Below the pieces are notes generated by a model, which was not told where the DNA came from, did not search any database, and saw only the letters and a list, made by a program, of their open reading frames with translations. The translations under genes were made by a program, and so were the position numbers. Below are positions 25,073 to 36,339 of a stretch of 64,000 bases of DNA, piece by piece (within the stretch, counting starts at the first letter, position 1; every line of letters begins with the position of its first letter). Source of the stretch: Pseudaminobacter soli (ex Li et al. 2025) (GTDB lineage Bacteria > Pseudomonadota > Alphaproteobacteria > Rhizobiales > Rhizobiaceae). The stretch lies in NCBI RefSeq assembly GCF_003012705.1, contig NZ_PXYL01000020.1, positions 1-64,000 of the forward strand. The letters run 5' to 3'.

Positions 25073-26450
25073 GACATCGCTTTTCGCTCGCCTGGCGCTA
25101 CGCATTTCGCTGGTGCTGGGCATCGGGGCGGGCCTTCTGGTAACCGCCGCTTGGTACTATGCGCGCGCAGCAGCGGACGATGCGTATGACCGGCTGCTGC
25201 TGGGAGCGGCGCTGCAGATGGCCGACGGACTGACCGTCGAAGGCGGCCAGTTGATCGTGAACCTGCCGACATCGGCCTTCGAACTTCTGGGGCTGGCCGG
25301 GCGCGATCGTGTCTTTTATCGCATCACCGATCCGAGTGGCCGCACCCTGACCGGCTATGGCGACCTCGAGGCCAACATAGATCCGACGACCGTGCGGCGG
25401 GAACCTGTTCTGGAAAGCGGGCGCTACAAGGGCGAGGCAGTCAGGATTGCCGTCGTGTCGCGCGCTCTCGCAGATTCCTCCGCTCCCGGCTGGGCACATG
25501 TGGTCGTCGCGCAGACCACGGAGGCGCGCCGCACGCTCGCGGGCGAACTGACGCTGCGCGCATCGGTTCTGGTGGCGGTCATGAGCCTGCTGGCGCTGGC
25601 CGGCGCGATGCTCGCCATCCGCTACGCGCTGAAACCTATCGAACGTCTGGGCGCGGCCCTGCGCCGGCGCGACCCACAGGACCAGCAGCCGGTAACGGTG
25701 GAGGTGCCGCGAGAGCTAGGGCCCTTCATTGCCTCCATCAATCATTTCATGGGACGGTTCAACGAGCGCGCAGTGCTCTTGCGGCACTTCGTTTCCGATG
25801 CCGCGCACCAGATCCGCACACCGTTGACTGCCCTGTCGGCGCAGCTCGACCTTCTCGACGGAGACAGGCTGGACGAGACGGCGCGCCAGCATCTCTATCG
25901 CGTGCAGGTGCGCGCCAAGGAACTTGCTCGGCTGACGAACCAGCTTCTGAGCCACGCCATGGTCATCCATCGCACCGAAACGGCGCAGCTCCAGCCTGTC
26001 GATCTCGTCGACGTTGCGCGTCGCGCCTTCCGCGCCGCCATTCCGATAACCGTCGATCCCGACATCGTGATTTCCTTCGAAGCGCCGGACGAGCATCCGA
26101 TCGTCTCGGCCGACGCCATCAGTCTGCGCGAAGCGATTGTCAACGTCATCGACAATGCCCTGCGTCATGGCACCACCTCCCGGCTGGACGTACGGGTGTG
26201 CATCGACGATGGTTCGGCGCGCGTCGAGGTGGAGGACGACGGGCCGGGCATTCCGCCGCAGGAATGGGGGCGCATCACCCGACGTTTCGAAACGTCGAAG
26301 TCGAGCGGAGGCAGTACCGGCCTTGGCTTCGCCATCGCGTCGGAAGTCGTAGCGGCCTTCGGCGGCGGCCTGAGCTTCCGCGAGAAGCAGCCTGGCGCGG
26401 GCTTCACTGTGGTGTTGACGCTGCAGCGCACGATAGAGAAGAACGTATGA
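25062..26450 (+). CDS. Membrane sensor histidine kinase, TctE-like
   Basis: 462 aa. TM1 covers about residues 10-32 and TM2 about 165-187, enclosing a periplasmic domain of about 130 residues. A HAMP-like linker precedes the H-box VSDAAHQIRTPLTALSAQLD with His249. The N-box is REAIVNVIDNALRHG, and G-boxes are DDGPGIPPQEW and STGLGFAIASEV. It phosphorylates the regulator encoded upstream. Its gene overlaps the following binding-protein gene by 4 bp (ATGA). The coupled binding protein suggests that ligand sensing is indirect, through a periplasmic co-receptor. Confidence 0.93.
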   Translation: MRRETSLFARLALRISLVLGIGAGLLVTAAWYYARAAADDAYDRLLLGAALQMADGLTVEGGQLIVNLPTSAFELLGLAGRDRVFYRITDPSGRTLTGYGDLEANIDPTTVRREPVLESGRYKGEAVRIAVVSRALADSSAPGWAHVVVAQTTEARRTLAGELTLRASVLVAVMSLLALAGAMLAIRYALKPIERLGAALRRRDPQDQQPVTVEVPRELGPFIASINHFMGRFNERAVLLRHFVSDAAHQIRTPLTALSAQLDLLDGDRLDETARQHLYRVQVRAKELARLTNQLLSHAMVIHRTETAQLQPVDLVDVARRAFRAAIPITVDPDIVISFEAPDEHPIVSADAISLREAIVNVIDNALRHGTTSRLDVRVCIDDGSARVEVEDDGPGIPPQEWGRITRRFETSKSSGGSTGLGFAIASEVVAAFGGGLSFREKQPGAGFTVVLTLQRTIEKNV

Positions 26451-27601
26451 AGCGGTTGCAGGCATTGTTTTTTGGCGAGTCCGGACGGAAAACCGCTTCA
26501 CCCTTCTCCGGGTATTGTTTCAGCGGCTGCGCATTGCTTGCAGGCATGTGCCTCCAACTCTGCTCTGCACTCGCCCTGGAAGGCACCACCAAGTCGTTCC
26601 CCGCGGTCGGACCGGAATCGGTTCGTCTTGCAATTCATGGCGCGACTGATCTTTCGGCCATGGAGCCCTTGATTCGCGATTTCCAGCTTACTGCGCCGGG
26701 CATTGCAATCGACTATTCGGATTTCGTCACCAACGATCTTCAGAAGAGCGCCAGCGAAGCCTGCAGCGCTGGGGCCGGACAAGGCGACATTCTGTTGTCT
26801 TCCTCGCTCGACCAACTCGTCAAACTGTCCAATGACGGCTGCGCCGTTCCCCACTTATCGGCAGAGACGGCGCGCGTGGGGGATTGGGCGAAATGGCGCG
26901 ACGAGGTGTTCGGCTTCACCTATGAACCCACGGTCTTCGTCTACAATGCCCGCTTCGTTCCGCCGGCGGATGTGCCGCGCACGCATGTCGAGCTCGCTGA
27001 CCTCTTGCGGCGCCGGCTCGACTACTATCGTGGCCGCATCGGCACATTCGACATCCGCCTTTCCGGCGTCGGATACCTGCTGGCCTTCAGCGATGCGGCG
27101 CAGCCGACGACGGTTTACGGCCGGCTTCTGGAAAGCATGAGCCGTGCCGAAGTGGTGGTGCACTGCTGCACTGGTGCCTCACTGCAGGAGATCGCAAGCG
27201 GGCGGCTCTATATCGGCTACAACATGATCGGCTCCTACGCTTATGCGGCCGCCCGATCAAATCCTGACCTGAGGGTCGTGGTGCCGCGCGACTACACGCT
27301 GATCTTGAGCCGTGGCGCGCTCATCCCCAAGACCTCGGCGCACCCGGATCTGGCGGGCCGCTTCCTGGATTATCTCTTGTCCGAGCGCGGACGCGAGATC
27401 GCGGGCGAGCACGCTTTCTTCTTCTCCGAGGACGGGCCGCTGCCGCCCGATGTCGATGGCCCAACGGTGCTCAACGAATCCAGCGGCGCACAACCGATCC
27501 ACATCGGTCCCGCCCTTCTGGCGGCTCAAGACGAGGCGCAGCGCAACCGCTTTATCCAGGACTGGAGCCGGTCCATGATCTACGTCGCGCCGCGCAAATA
27601 G
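26447..27601 (+). CDS. Second binding protein, probable periplasmic co-sensor
   Basis: 384 aa, translationally coupled to the kinase gene. A hydrophobic segment at about residues 22-45 (YCFSGCALLAGMCLQLCSAL) acts as signal or lipobox-like anchor, and extra cysteines are present. The mature part parallels the importer's own binding protein: HGATDLSAMEPLIRDFQLTA, GIAIDYSDFVTND, RIGTFDIRLSGVGYLLAF, YNMIGSYAYAAA and PRDYTLILSRGALIPKTSAH. It is thus a paralogue of the 20337 protein placed in a signalling operon. The likely role is to present ligand to the kinase periplasmic domain, as in three-component systems; this is inference from gene order. Confidence 0.85.
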   Translation: MKRLQALFFGESGRKTASPFSGYCFSGCALLAGMCLQLCSALALEGTTKSFPAVGPESVRLAIHGATDLSAMEPLIRDFQLTAPGIAIDYSDFVTNDLQKSASEACSAGAGQGDILLSSSLDQLVKLSNDGCAVPHLSAETARVGDWAKWRDEVFGFTYEPTVFVYNARFVPPADVPRTHVELADLLRRRLDYYRGRIGTFDIRLSGVGYLLAFSDAAQPTTVYGRLLESMSRAEVVVHCCTGASLQEIASGRLYIGYNMIGSYAYAAARSNPDLRVVVPRDYTLILSRGALIPKTSAHPDLAGRFLDYLLSERGREIAGEHAFFFSEDGPLPPDVDGPTVLNESSGAQPIHIGPALLAAQDEAQRNRFIQDWSRSMIYVAPRK

Positions 27602-28311
27602 CAGGAGAGCGACTCTCGCAACCGCTCGCGCAGGCGGTGCGACAGCGCGCCAACTGACGGTGCTAGGCATCTACGATCAATGCGGGAGAGTCACCGGCGA
27701 GATAAAGGCAGGGTACAGCGTTTGGGCGGCCCGGCGTTGCTCGTTCCCAGCCATTGCCGAACGCTCCAACAAGTTTTGCGCAATCGTTGCGGTGGCGCGT
27801 AAGTTCGCGGAGGCACGCAGGTCGCGCAGCATGGCGGCCATGGCGCTTCCGCTCGGATGGCGAAGGTGCGCCTTGCCGACGGCGCCCTGCGTTCCGGCCG
27901 GCGGTTCGTTGCCGCCGCGCCCCCTGCAGCGGAGAGCCCACAACGCCCTCTCAGAGCTGGGATATAAGTGGGTTTGCCGTGACGGTTTGATGGCTGGAGG
28001 AGAGGCTTTTGGGCACCTGCCCGCGGAGACCACGAAGTTCTAATACAATCGCAACCCTTGCTCGGCGTCCAGTTAGTCAATCCCGGTAGGTCCAATCGGT
28101 CTCGGCGGTGGGCATGACATCCATTGATCGCAGCGCCGCCAGGAAATCGCGCACGGCAGCGAGTTCGTGCTCCCGGAAGCGACGCCAGCCACTAGGCGGA
28201 AGAAGAACCTGGCAGCCATTCCTAATAGCCCTCGTGCTTCCGGAAGCGGGCTTTGATCTAAAGGACGCCGGAGCCGAGGCCGAGCTTCGGCCCCAGCGGT
28301 CTTATTTCGGC
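27602..28311. other. Degraded intergenic region with ORF remnants
   Basis: About 700 bp between the co-sensor gene and ridA. On the minus strand two protein-like tails can be seen. One, at about 27677-27870, reads SGSAMAAMLRDLRASANLRA. The other, at 28077-28200, reads RFREHELAAVRDFLAALRSM then DVMPTAETDWTYRD before a stop. Neither has a credible start or a family I recognise, so both look like C-terminal remnants. Confidence 0.35.
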
Positions 28312-28656
28312 TTACTTGTGAGCGGTCACGACGATCTCGATCAGCGTGTCGCCGCCGAGGTCGGCGACGCCCACGGTCGCACGGATCGGAAAGTTCTCAG
28401 GCGCGACCCACTCCTTCCAGACTGCGTCCATCTGAGGTTTGAGGCTCATGTCGGTGATGAAGATCGTGGCCGACAGGAGCCTGGTCTTGTCGGTGCCCGC
28501 TTCGGCGAGATAGCCGTCGATCTTGGCGAGGATCTCGCGGGTCTGCCCCGCCATCTCCAGGCTCTCGTCGTCGCACGTCGTGCCGCCGACGAAGACCATG
28601 CCGTTGTGCTCGACGACCCGATGCATGATCGGGGTGCGGATATAGCGGTTGGTCAT
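28312..28656 (-). CDS. RidA-family enamine/imine deaminase
   Basis: 114 aa, normal RidA length. NGMVFVGGTTCDDESLEMAG, QTREILAKIDGYLAEAGTDK, FITDMSLKPQMDAVWKEW and the ligand-binding Arg in NFPIRATVGVADLGGDTLIE are present. RidA proteins hydrolyse reactive enamines and imines. The start at 28656 follows AAGGA. The 4-bp overlap with the flavoprotein gene upstream couples its translation to an oxidase that should release an imine, giving a coherent oxidation-plus-deamination pair. Confidence 0.92.
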   Translation of the reverse strand: MTNRYIRTPIMHRVVEHNGMVFVGGTTCDDESLEMAGQTREILAKIDGYLAEAGTDKTRLLSATIFITDMSLKPQMDAVWKEWVAPENFPIRATVGVADLGGDTLIEIVVTAHK

Positions 28657-30161
28657 GGAGTGGTTCCTTTCTCTTCGGGTGAATAGTCGGTGGCCTCTCG
28701 GCCCGTAACAGCAAAAATTGCGTCCTGCGTCTGCGGCAGCGCCGCCAGCTCGGCGAGGCGGAGAGGCTTGACGGGCGCCCTCAGGCGGTAGGTTCCGATT
28801 TCCGCGGGGCTGAGACCGTGCTCTGTCGCCATGATTTCGGTGACCGTCGAAGCGCACATGCGGCCCTGACAGGGGCCCATGCCGCAGCGCAAGAATGTCT
28901 TGAGCTGGTTGGGGCCTAGTGCCCCAAGCGCGATCGCCTCGCGCAATCTGCCGGCCCGCACCTCCTCGCACCGGCACACGATGGTTTCGGGTTGCGTTGG
29001 GGCGCGAAACTGCTGCGCTGGCAGGTAGAGGGTGTCGAGGAAAGCGCGGCCGCGCAGGTAGTTCCGCCGAGCGCGAACGACCGCAATAAGCCGCGAAGCC
29101 GCGGCCTCATTCGACAGGATGCCGATGTCCTCAAGTGTTGCGGCCGCGGAAATGCGTCCGGCCGCTGCGGCATGCTGGGCTCCGGCGATCTCCGCACCGT
29201 CGCCGGCGACGAGAATACCTGGGGCCGTGGTGCGGCCGAACGGGTCCGTCCGCGGTTGAAAGGCCCGTTGGCGATCGTTCCACTCTATCACGCAGCCGGC
29301 TGCACTGGCCAGATTGATGCCAGGGATCACACCCTGATGCAGCAGCACGCAATCGGCCGGAATTTTCTGTCGACGGTGACCGGCCTCGAACGTCACGGAT
29401 TCGGCCTTCCGGTCGCCGTCGATCGAAAGCGCCGTGACGCCCGTCACCACCTTCGTGCGGAAGAGCACCTTGAGAAGCAAAGCCAGACCCTTCAGCCAAT
29501 AGGGCGAGCGAAGGAAATCCGGCAGGTGGCGTAGCGCGGCAAGGCGTTGTCCCTTGTCAGCCGTGTCGAGCAGGGCCTCGATATCGGCCCCGGCCTCGAT
29601 AAGCTGTGCCGCCAGCAGGTAGAGGAGGGGCCCGCAGCCGGCGAGAACAATCCTGCCCTTCGGGATTGCCGAAACGGTTTTCAGCGCGATCTGGGCCGCA
29701 CCCGCACTCATCACGCCGGGAAGCGTCCAGCCCGGAACCGGCATGGGCCGCTCCATGGCCCCGGTTGCGAGGATCACCGCGCGCGCCTCCACCGTGCGTG
29801 CCACACCGCTTAAGGTCACGCCGAGCACAGGACCGGCGCTAGCATCTTCTGTTGTTGCGGGATTGAGGCTCCAGACGGTGGTTGCAGGTGCGTAGTCGGC
29901 TGGAGATTGCAGGAAGCTTTCGGCAATTTCGCGTCCCTTCCAATAATCCACGCCCAGGAAAGGTTGCCTTTCAGGAGCGTTCCGCGTGATCGCCCTATAG
30001 ATCTGCCCGCCGGGCGCGGCATTCTCATCGACGACGAGCACGGAGGCACCCGATGCGGAAGCCTCGATTGCCGCGGAAAGGCCTGCCGGCCCGGCACCGA
30101 CAACGACAAGGTCGTATTTCGGGGCAAACTGGGCTGCCTCGTTGATCAGGCGCACGCTCAT
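28653..30161 (-). CDS. FAD/NAD(P)-binding dehydrogenase subunit A (OoxA/HcnB/LhpE-like)
   Basis: 502 aa. The N-terminal FAD motif is DLVVVGAGPAGLSAAIEA, the second nucleotide motif GRIVLAGCGPLLYLLAAQ, and ILVAGDGAEIAGAQHAAAAG lies near residue 320. The C-terminal BFD-like iron-sulfur domain has CRCEEV and RCGMGPCQGRMC. This is the architecture of the A subunit of octopine/nopaline oxidase, hydrogen cyanide synthase HcnB and the heterotrimeric D-hydroxyproline dehydrogenase. It overlaps ridA downstream and the small iron-sulfur gene upstream (4 bp each), so the complex is stoichiometrically expressed. Confidence 0.9.
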   Translation of the reverse strand: MSVRLINEAAQFAPKYDLVVVGAGPAGLSAAIEASASGASVLVVDENAAPGGQIYRAITRNAPERQPFLGVDYWKGREIAESFLQSPADYAPATTVWSLNPATTEDASAGPVLGVTLSGVARTVEARAVILATGAMERPMPVPGWTLPGVMSAGAAQIALKTVSAIPKGRIVLAGCGPLLYLLAAQLIEAGADIEALLDTADKGQRLAALRHLPDFLRSPYWLKGLALLLKVLFRTKVVTGVTALSIDGDRKAESVTFEAGHRRQKIPADCVLLHQGVIPGINLASAAGCVIEWNDRQRAFQPRTDPFGRTTAPGILVAGDGAEIAGAQHAAAAGRISAAATLEDIGILSNEAAASRLIAVVRARRNYLRGRAFLDTLYLPAQQFRAPTQPETIVCRCEEVRAGRLREAIALGALGPNQLKTFLRCGMGPCQGRMCASTVTEIMATEHGLSPAEIGTYRLRAPVKPLRLAELAALPQTQDAIFAVTGREATDYSPEEKGTTP

Positions 30162-30463
30162 AGGCCGTCATCCCTCCCGATCGTCCGGGCACCGTTCTGG
30201 CTTGTCACCACCATGCCCTCCTGAACTTCGACGAGGCAGCTCTGGCGGTTCTGGATGTCGTCGATGGTCACGAGGCATTCGAAGCACACACCCATCAGGC
30301 AATAGGGAGCCCTTGGCTCACGACCGACGATGCTTATTCGAAACGTGTCGATGCCGGCGGCAAGCAAGGCTGCGGCAAGGGTGTCACCTCGCGCGGCCTG
30401 CACCGCCGCGCCATCGAAGGTAAAGGTCACCTTGTCGACGGCATCACGAATTCTGAGGAGCAT
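30158..30463 (-). CDS. Small [2Fe-2S] subunit (HcnA/OoxX/LhpF-like)
   Basis: 101 aa ferredoxin-like protein. Cysteines are arranged CLMGVCFEC (C-x5-C-x2-C) followed by a distal QSCLVEVQEGM, typical for the plant-type [2Fe-2S] gamma subunit of sarcosine-oxidase-like and opine-oxidase complexes. It passes electrons between the two flavoproteins encoded on either side. It overlaps the B-subunit gene by 20 bp. Confidence 0.88.
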   Translation of the reverse strand: MLLRIRDAVDKVTFTFDGAAVQAARGDTLAAALLAAGIDTFRISIVGREPRAPYCLMGVCFECLVTIDDIQNRQSCLVEVQEGMVVTSQNGARTIGRDDGL

Positions 30464-31568
30464 GGAACCTCCACGAATGGAATGGCGATAGCTCTGCTGC
30501 GAGCCGACCTGCGGCGATCTGCGGAGCCACTACCAGCGCGTGGTTGGCCGCTAGAGTGACGCCGGAATGGCAGACCGCAATGAAGGCGGCGGGATGAGTG
30601 GCCGACTGTTCGTAGATCGGCAGACCGTCCATCGTTTTTACGCGGAACCCGGTCCAGCTCCTAACCACATTGACGTCGGCAAGTGCGGGGAAGACCCGGA
30701 TGGCGCGGTGTGCCAGCACGGCGCTGATGTCCTGGTTTGTGGCGATGGCCGAGCTGTGCGTTTCCTCGCTGTCGCCGATCATCACGCCACCTTCGTCCGC
30801 CTGCCTAATCGTGGTGGATGCGTAATCGAAGAAGGGCGCGCATTTTTCGGTGACGAGGATTTGTCCCTTGCTGCGCTTGAGCGGCGCGGAAAGCCCGACC
30901 ATCGGGGCCAGACGTTCGTTGTCGAGGCCGGCCGCAAGCACGATGCGGCGCGCATGGACTTCGCCCCACGAACCGATCAGCCGGAACCCGTCTTTGATCG
31001 GCTCGATGTTTTTGACGCCATGGTGCGCACGATAGTTGACGCCCCGCGCCTTCATGCCGACATGCAGTGCCCTGAAAAGCCGCAGCGAATTCACGTGACC
31101 GTCCGTTGGCGAATAGATCGAGCCGACCACATCGCGCCCAAGCCCCGGGACCCTTTCGCGCGTTTCATCGGCGCCAAGCACCTCGTAGGGCGCAGCCGCC
31201 CCGCGGGTCTGTTCGGCGATCGTCTCGAGTTCGATGCGCCACGCGTCCAGTTCACATCGCGAGAGGGCAAAGGAGAAAGCTCCCCGCTGGCTCAACGAGA
31301 CGTCGATGCCGGTATCGCCGGCAAGGGCAGCTGCCAGCTCAGGCCAACGTTCAGCGGAAGCCTTGGACCAGAGTGCATAGTGAGGCGCCCCGAGTCCCTT
31401 CCCCTGCACCCAGACGAGCGCAAAGTTGGCGCGCGACGCCCTAAGGTCGAGGTCCTCGCCGTCCAGCACCATGGTCTGGATGCCGGATCGGGCCAACCCC
31501 CAGGCCAAAGCAGCGCCGACCAGGCCGCCGCCGACGACGGCCATCTCGCATTCGTCAACAAATGCCAT
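30444..31568 (-). CDS. FAD-dependent oxidoreductase subunit B (OoxB/HcnC/LhpB-like, DAO family)
   Basis: 374 aa from ATG 31568. The FAD motif is MAVVGGGLVGAALAWGLAR. DLRASRANFALVWVQGKGLG is the equivalent of the SGRN motif. VVGSIYSPTDGHVNSLRLFR and FRVKTMDGLPIYEQS, then CHSGVTLAANHALVVAPQIA, match the DAO-family catalytic subunit of opine oxidases and D-amino-acid or D-hydroxyproline dehydrogenases. It should oxidise a secondary or primary amine at the substrate alpha carbon. The upstream codons to 31637 lack family similarity and are excluded. Confidence 0.9.
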   Translation of the reverse strand: MAFVDECEMAVVGGGLVGAALAWGLARSGIQTMVLDGEDLDLRASRANFALVWVQGKGLGAPHYALWSKASAERWPELAAALAGDTGIDVSLSQRGAFSFALSRCELDAWRIELETIAEQTRGAAAPYEVLGADETRERVPGLGRDVVGSIYSPTDGHVNSLRLFRALHVGMKARGVNYRAHHGVKNIEPIKDGFRLIGSWGEVHARRIVLAAGLDNERLAPMVGLSAPLKRSKGQILVTEKCAPFFDYASTTIRQADEGGVMIGDSEETHSSAIATNQDISAVLAHRAIRVFPALADVNVVRSWTGFRVKTMDGLPIYEQSATHPAAFIAVCHSGVTLAANHALVVAPQIAAGRLAAELSPFHSWRFHAPQNS

Positions 31569-31637
31569 GAAAGATTTCCGGAAGATTCTGGCCGATGCGG
31601 TGGGGCCGCATCGGCCGCGCCCGCTGCACTCAGGCAA

Positions 31638-32483
<846 letters not shown>

Positions 32484-32542
32484 TCAAAGCGGTCTTGTTG
32501 TTGAGATTGGGTATGCGCATGCGCGGGCGGCCGACTTGGCCG

Positions 32543-33334
32543 TCAGCGCAATCCTGTTTCCTCCCGCGAGATGAACTGCCTGAAGCGTTCCGATCGCGGG
32601 TTGGAGAATACTTCCTTGGGCGGGCCGTCCTCTTCGATGATGCCCTTGTGGATGAATACGGTTCGGCTCGAGACGTCTCGTGCGAACGCCATTTCGTGGG
32701 TGACGATCAGCATGGTGCGGCCTTCGGCGGCGAGATCGCGCATCACCTTCAGCACCTCGCCGACCAGTTCGGGGTCGAGCGCTGAGGTCGGCTCGTCGAA
32801 CAGCATCACACTGGGCCGCATCGCGAGCGCCCGTGCAATCGCCGCGCGCTGCTGCTGGCCGCCGGAAAGATGCGCCGGATAATGGTGCCGCTTGTCGGCT
32901 ATGCCCACGCGTTCAAGCAGGGCTTCGGCCTCGGCGATGCATGCCTTGCGGTCGCGCTTCTGGACATGGACAGGCGCTTCGACAAGATTTTCGAGGATCG
33001 TCAGGTGGGACCAGAGGTTGAAGGACTGGAACACCATGGCTGCCTTGGACCGCAGCCGGTTGACCTGGGCACTGTCCGCGGGGCACAGAGCCTGCCCCGG
33101 CTTCTGGCGGATCTTGATCGTTTCACCATGAATGGCGACCGTCCCCTCATTTGGCACCTCGAGCATGTTGATGCAGCGAAGAAGGGTGGACTTGCCGGAT
33201 CCAGACGAACCGAGGATCGAAATCACCTCGCCTTCCTGGGCGGCAAGTGAAATGCCGTGCAGCACTTCAAGAGATCCGTAGCTCTTGCGGATGCCTAACA
33301 GTTCGACCGCTAGTGCAGTGGCACATTCAGACAT
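32543..33334 (-). CDS. ABC transporter ATPase (OccP/NocP/HisP-like)
   Basis: 263 aa. Walker A is ILGSSGSGKSTLLRC, the Q-loop VFQSFNLWSH, the signature LSGGQQQRAAIARAL, Walker B VMLFDEPTSALD and the H-loop LIVTHEMAFARD. The insertion KIRQKPGQALCPADSAQVNR between Walker A and the Q-loop is typical of HisP/OccP-type ATPases. It overlaps the permease gene upstream by 8 bp. Confidence 0.93.
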   Translation of the reverse strand: MSECATALAVELLGIRKSYGSLEVLHGISLAAQEGEVISILGSSGSGKSTLLRCINMLEVPNEGTVAIHGETIKIRQKPGQALCPADSAQVNRLRSKAAMVFQSFNLWSHLTILENLVEAPVHVQKRDRKACIAEAEALLERVGIADKRHHYPAHLSGGQQQRAAIARALAMRPSVMLFDEPTSALDPELVGEVLKVMRDLAAEGRTMLIVTHEMAFARDVSSRTVFIHKGIIEEDGPPKEVFSNPRSERFRQFISREETGLR

Positions 33335-34058
33335 GACATTCCTCCTGCTTTTCGGATGTGGAGGCGGGCAGGTTTCGTCGCTCCGGCGACATCAGGGTCT
33401 CGATGCCTGCGAACAGCCGGGCGACGAAGAAATTGATTGCGAGGTAGGTTGCGCCGGCACAGACGAACACCTCCACCGGCCGATAGCTCTCCGAGATCAG
33501 CTTGGCGGCAATGCCGGTGATCTCCATGAGCGTGATGGTCGAGGCGAGCGCCGTCGATTTGACCATCAGTATGATCTCGTTGCTGTAGGCGGGCAGCATC
33601 TGGCGCAGCGCTAGTGGCAGGACGATCCGCCGGAAAAGCAGAAGCTTGGACATGCCGCAGGCCCGTGCCGCTTCGACCTGACCGGCAGGTACCGAGAGCA
33701 GGCCGCCGCGAATGATCTCGGCACTATAGGCTGCGGTGTTAAGCGCCAGCGCGATGATGGCGCACCAATAGGCCTCACGCAGGAAGGGCCAGAGGACGCT
33801 GTGGCGAAGCGATGGAAACTGGCTGAGGCCGTAATAGATGATGTAGACCTGCACCAGCAGCGGCGTGCCACGAAAGACGAATATGTAGAACTGTGCCGGG
33901 CAGTCGAGCCACCAATTGCCGGATACGCGCATCAGGGCGAGCCCGAAGGCAAGGAAAGTACCAGCGACCATCGACAACAGAGCAAGCTGGAGTGTGAGCG
34001 GAATTCCACCCAGCAGCGTCGTGAGTGTCTCGTAGAGGAAGGGAAAGTCGAGCGGCAT
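33327..34058 (-). CDS. ABC permease (OccM/NocM/HisM-like)
   Basis: 243 aa from ATG 34058. It contains FYIFVFRGTPLLVQVYIIYY, and the EAA loop VEAARACGMSKLLLFRRIVL, followed by MVKSTALASTITLMEITGIA. About five membrane spans. The ATG shares one base with the TGA of the upstream permease gene (TGATG), so the two are coupled. A longer open frame extends upstream but is antisense-like within the other permease gene. Confidence 0.92.
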   Translation of the reverse strand: MPLDFPFLYETLTTLLGGIPLTLQLALLSMVAGTFLAFGLALMRVSGNWWLDCPAQFYIFVFRGTPLLVQVYIIYYGLSQFPSLRHSVLWPFLREAYWCAIIALALNTAAYSAEIIRGGLLSVPAGQVEAARACGMSKLLLFRRIVLPLALRQMLPAYSNEIILMVKSTALASTITLMEITGIAAKLISESYRPVEVFVCAGATYLAINFFVARLFAGIETLMSPERRNLPASTSEKQEECHV

Positions 34059-34774
34059 CACACGGCCCTCCTGATCCCGCGCATCGCCCGCCGTTCGGCC
34101 AGGCGAAAACCACGGCCCGAAACAAAGGTGATCAACAGATAGAGAGCAGCTGCGGTGAGGTAGAAGCTGAAAGGCTGGCGGGTCGAACCCGAACCGATCT
34201 GGGCCTGCCGCATCAGTTCGACGAGGCCAATCACGGAGATTAGGGCGGACTCCTTCAGCACCAACTGCCAGACATTGCCGATGCCGGGGATCGCGTAGCG
34301 CGCGGCCTGCGGCAGGACAATACGCCGGAACAGAAGCAGCGGCGGCATGCCATAGGCGCGGCCGGCCTCGATCTCGCCCCGAGGAAGCGCAAGTACCGCC
34401 CCACGGAAGACCTCGGTCTGGTAGGCGCCGGAGACCACGCCGATTGCCAGCGCACCGGTGATGAAAGCCGGCGCACCGATGAAGCCGTCCGCGCCGAACA
34501 GGGCGGCGACGGCAGAAATGACGGAGCTTGAGCCGAAGTAGAAAAGGTAGATGACCAGCAGGTCTGGGATGCCGCGCAAAATGGTGGTGTAGGCTTTGGC
34601 GGACGCACGCAGCGCAACGTACCGTGAGAAACTGGCCGCAGCCGCAAGGCATCCAAGAACTGCACCGGTGAAGAAGCCGCATGTCGCGACTGCAACCGTC
34701 GTCCCGGTCGCCGCGAGCATGTCATATCCCCACCCCTCGGGCCCCAAGCCCATGAGTTGCAAGTAGTTCACCAC
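34058..34774 (-). CDS. ABC permease (OccQ/NocQ/HisQ-like), first gene of the operon
   Basis: 238 aa starting with GTG at 34774; ATG at 34753 is an alternative. It has TTILRGIPDLLVIYLFYFGS and the EAA loop IEAGRAYGMPPLLLFRRIVL, with SALISVIGLVELMRQAQIGS near the C-terminus. It pairs with the second permease to form the channel. The operon runs leftward through ATPase, binding protein, three dehydrogenase subunits and ridA, all on one strand. Confidence 0.9.
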   Translation of the reverse strand: MVNYLQLMGLGPEGWGYDMLAATGTTVAVATCGFFTGAVLGCLAAAASFSRYVALRASAKAYTTILRGIPDLLVIYLFYFGSSSVISAVAALFGADGFIGAPAFITGALAIGVVSGAYQTEVFRGAVLALPRGEIEAGRAYGMPPLLLFRRIVLPQAARYAIPGIGNVWQLVLKESALISVIGLVELMRQAQIGSGSTRQPFSFYLTAAALYLLITFVSGRGFRLAERRAMRGIRRAV

Positions 34775-34975
34775 TCAGCCTCTACGTTCCCTGCGCGCGT
34801 GTGCACGCGTCGTCGATCCGGCGCTTGTGACCGCGTCGGTTGTTGGCCTTATATTTTCTGAGGTGAGACGGCTCGGTCGCCCATTCGGGCTTCAAGTCCG
34901 TCAAACGTCCCTTCGATTGACAGGATGAATTACATGGGCAAAGCATTCGGTCAAATTCGAAATCAAGGCATAAGA

Positions 34976-35918
<943 letters not shown>

Positions 35919-35945
35919 CCATGGGGTTCAGTCCGTGAAACTTCA

Positions 35946-36200
35946 GTGGCAGTCAATATAGGAGCCATGCAGTTGTGCTTCGACGTCGATGATCTGGATG
36001 AGATCCATAGGCGAATGCTTACTTTCCAAGCCGACGACCAACTCGCCAACGGCATCGGCACTAAAGTGGCGTATTTCGACGACCCGGACGGTATCCACCT
36101 GGAGATCATCGAGCCGCAGGGCCCTTTCAAGCGCGAGACTCAAAAGGTCTGTATTTTGGCAGGGAGCTGGCGGGTTGGAAGGCGCAATTCTTCCAGTTGA
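35946..36200 (+). pseudogene. VOC/glyoxalase-family fragment
   Basis: MQLCFDVDDLDEIHRRMLTF, then GIGTKVAYFDDPDGIHLEII and EPQGPFKR, is the C-terminal half of a vicinal-oxygen-chelate domain, including the metal-ligand Glu of HLEIIE. The N-terminal half with the first metal ligand is absent, no proper start exists, and the sequence after PFKRE is unrelated. It is a relic of a dioxygenase or glyoxalase-like gene. Confidence 0.55.
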
Positions 36201-36339
36201 TCGCGGTCATAGCCCGTCCACCTTTCCCTCCCTGTTCAGGTGGAGACGCTGCGCGATCGAGGTGATGAGAGACGCCAAGCCGACTATGCCACGGGCAAAG
36301 TTGATGCCTCAACACTGACACGGATTGAATACAGGAAAC

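Noticed and set aside
34059-34682. Long upstream extension of the second opine-type permease
   Set aside because: The extension overlaps the first permease gene out of frame; the TGATG junction at 34058 marks the real start.
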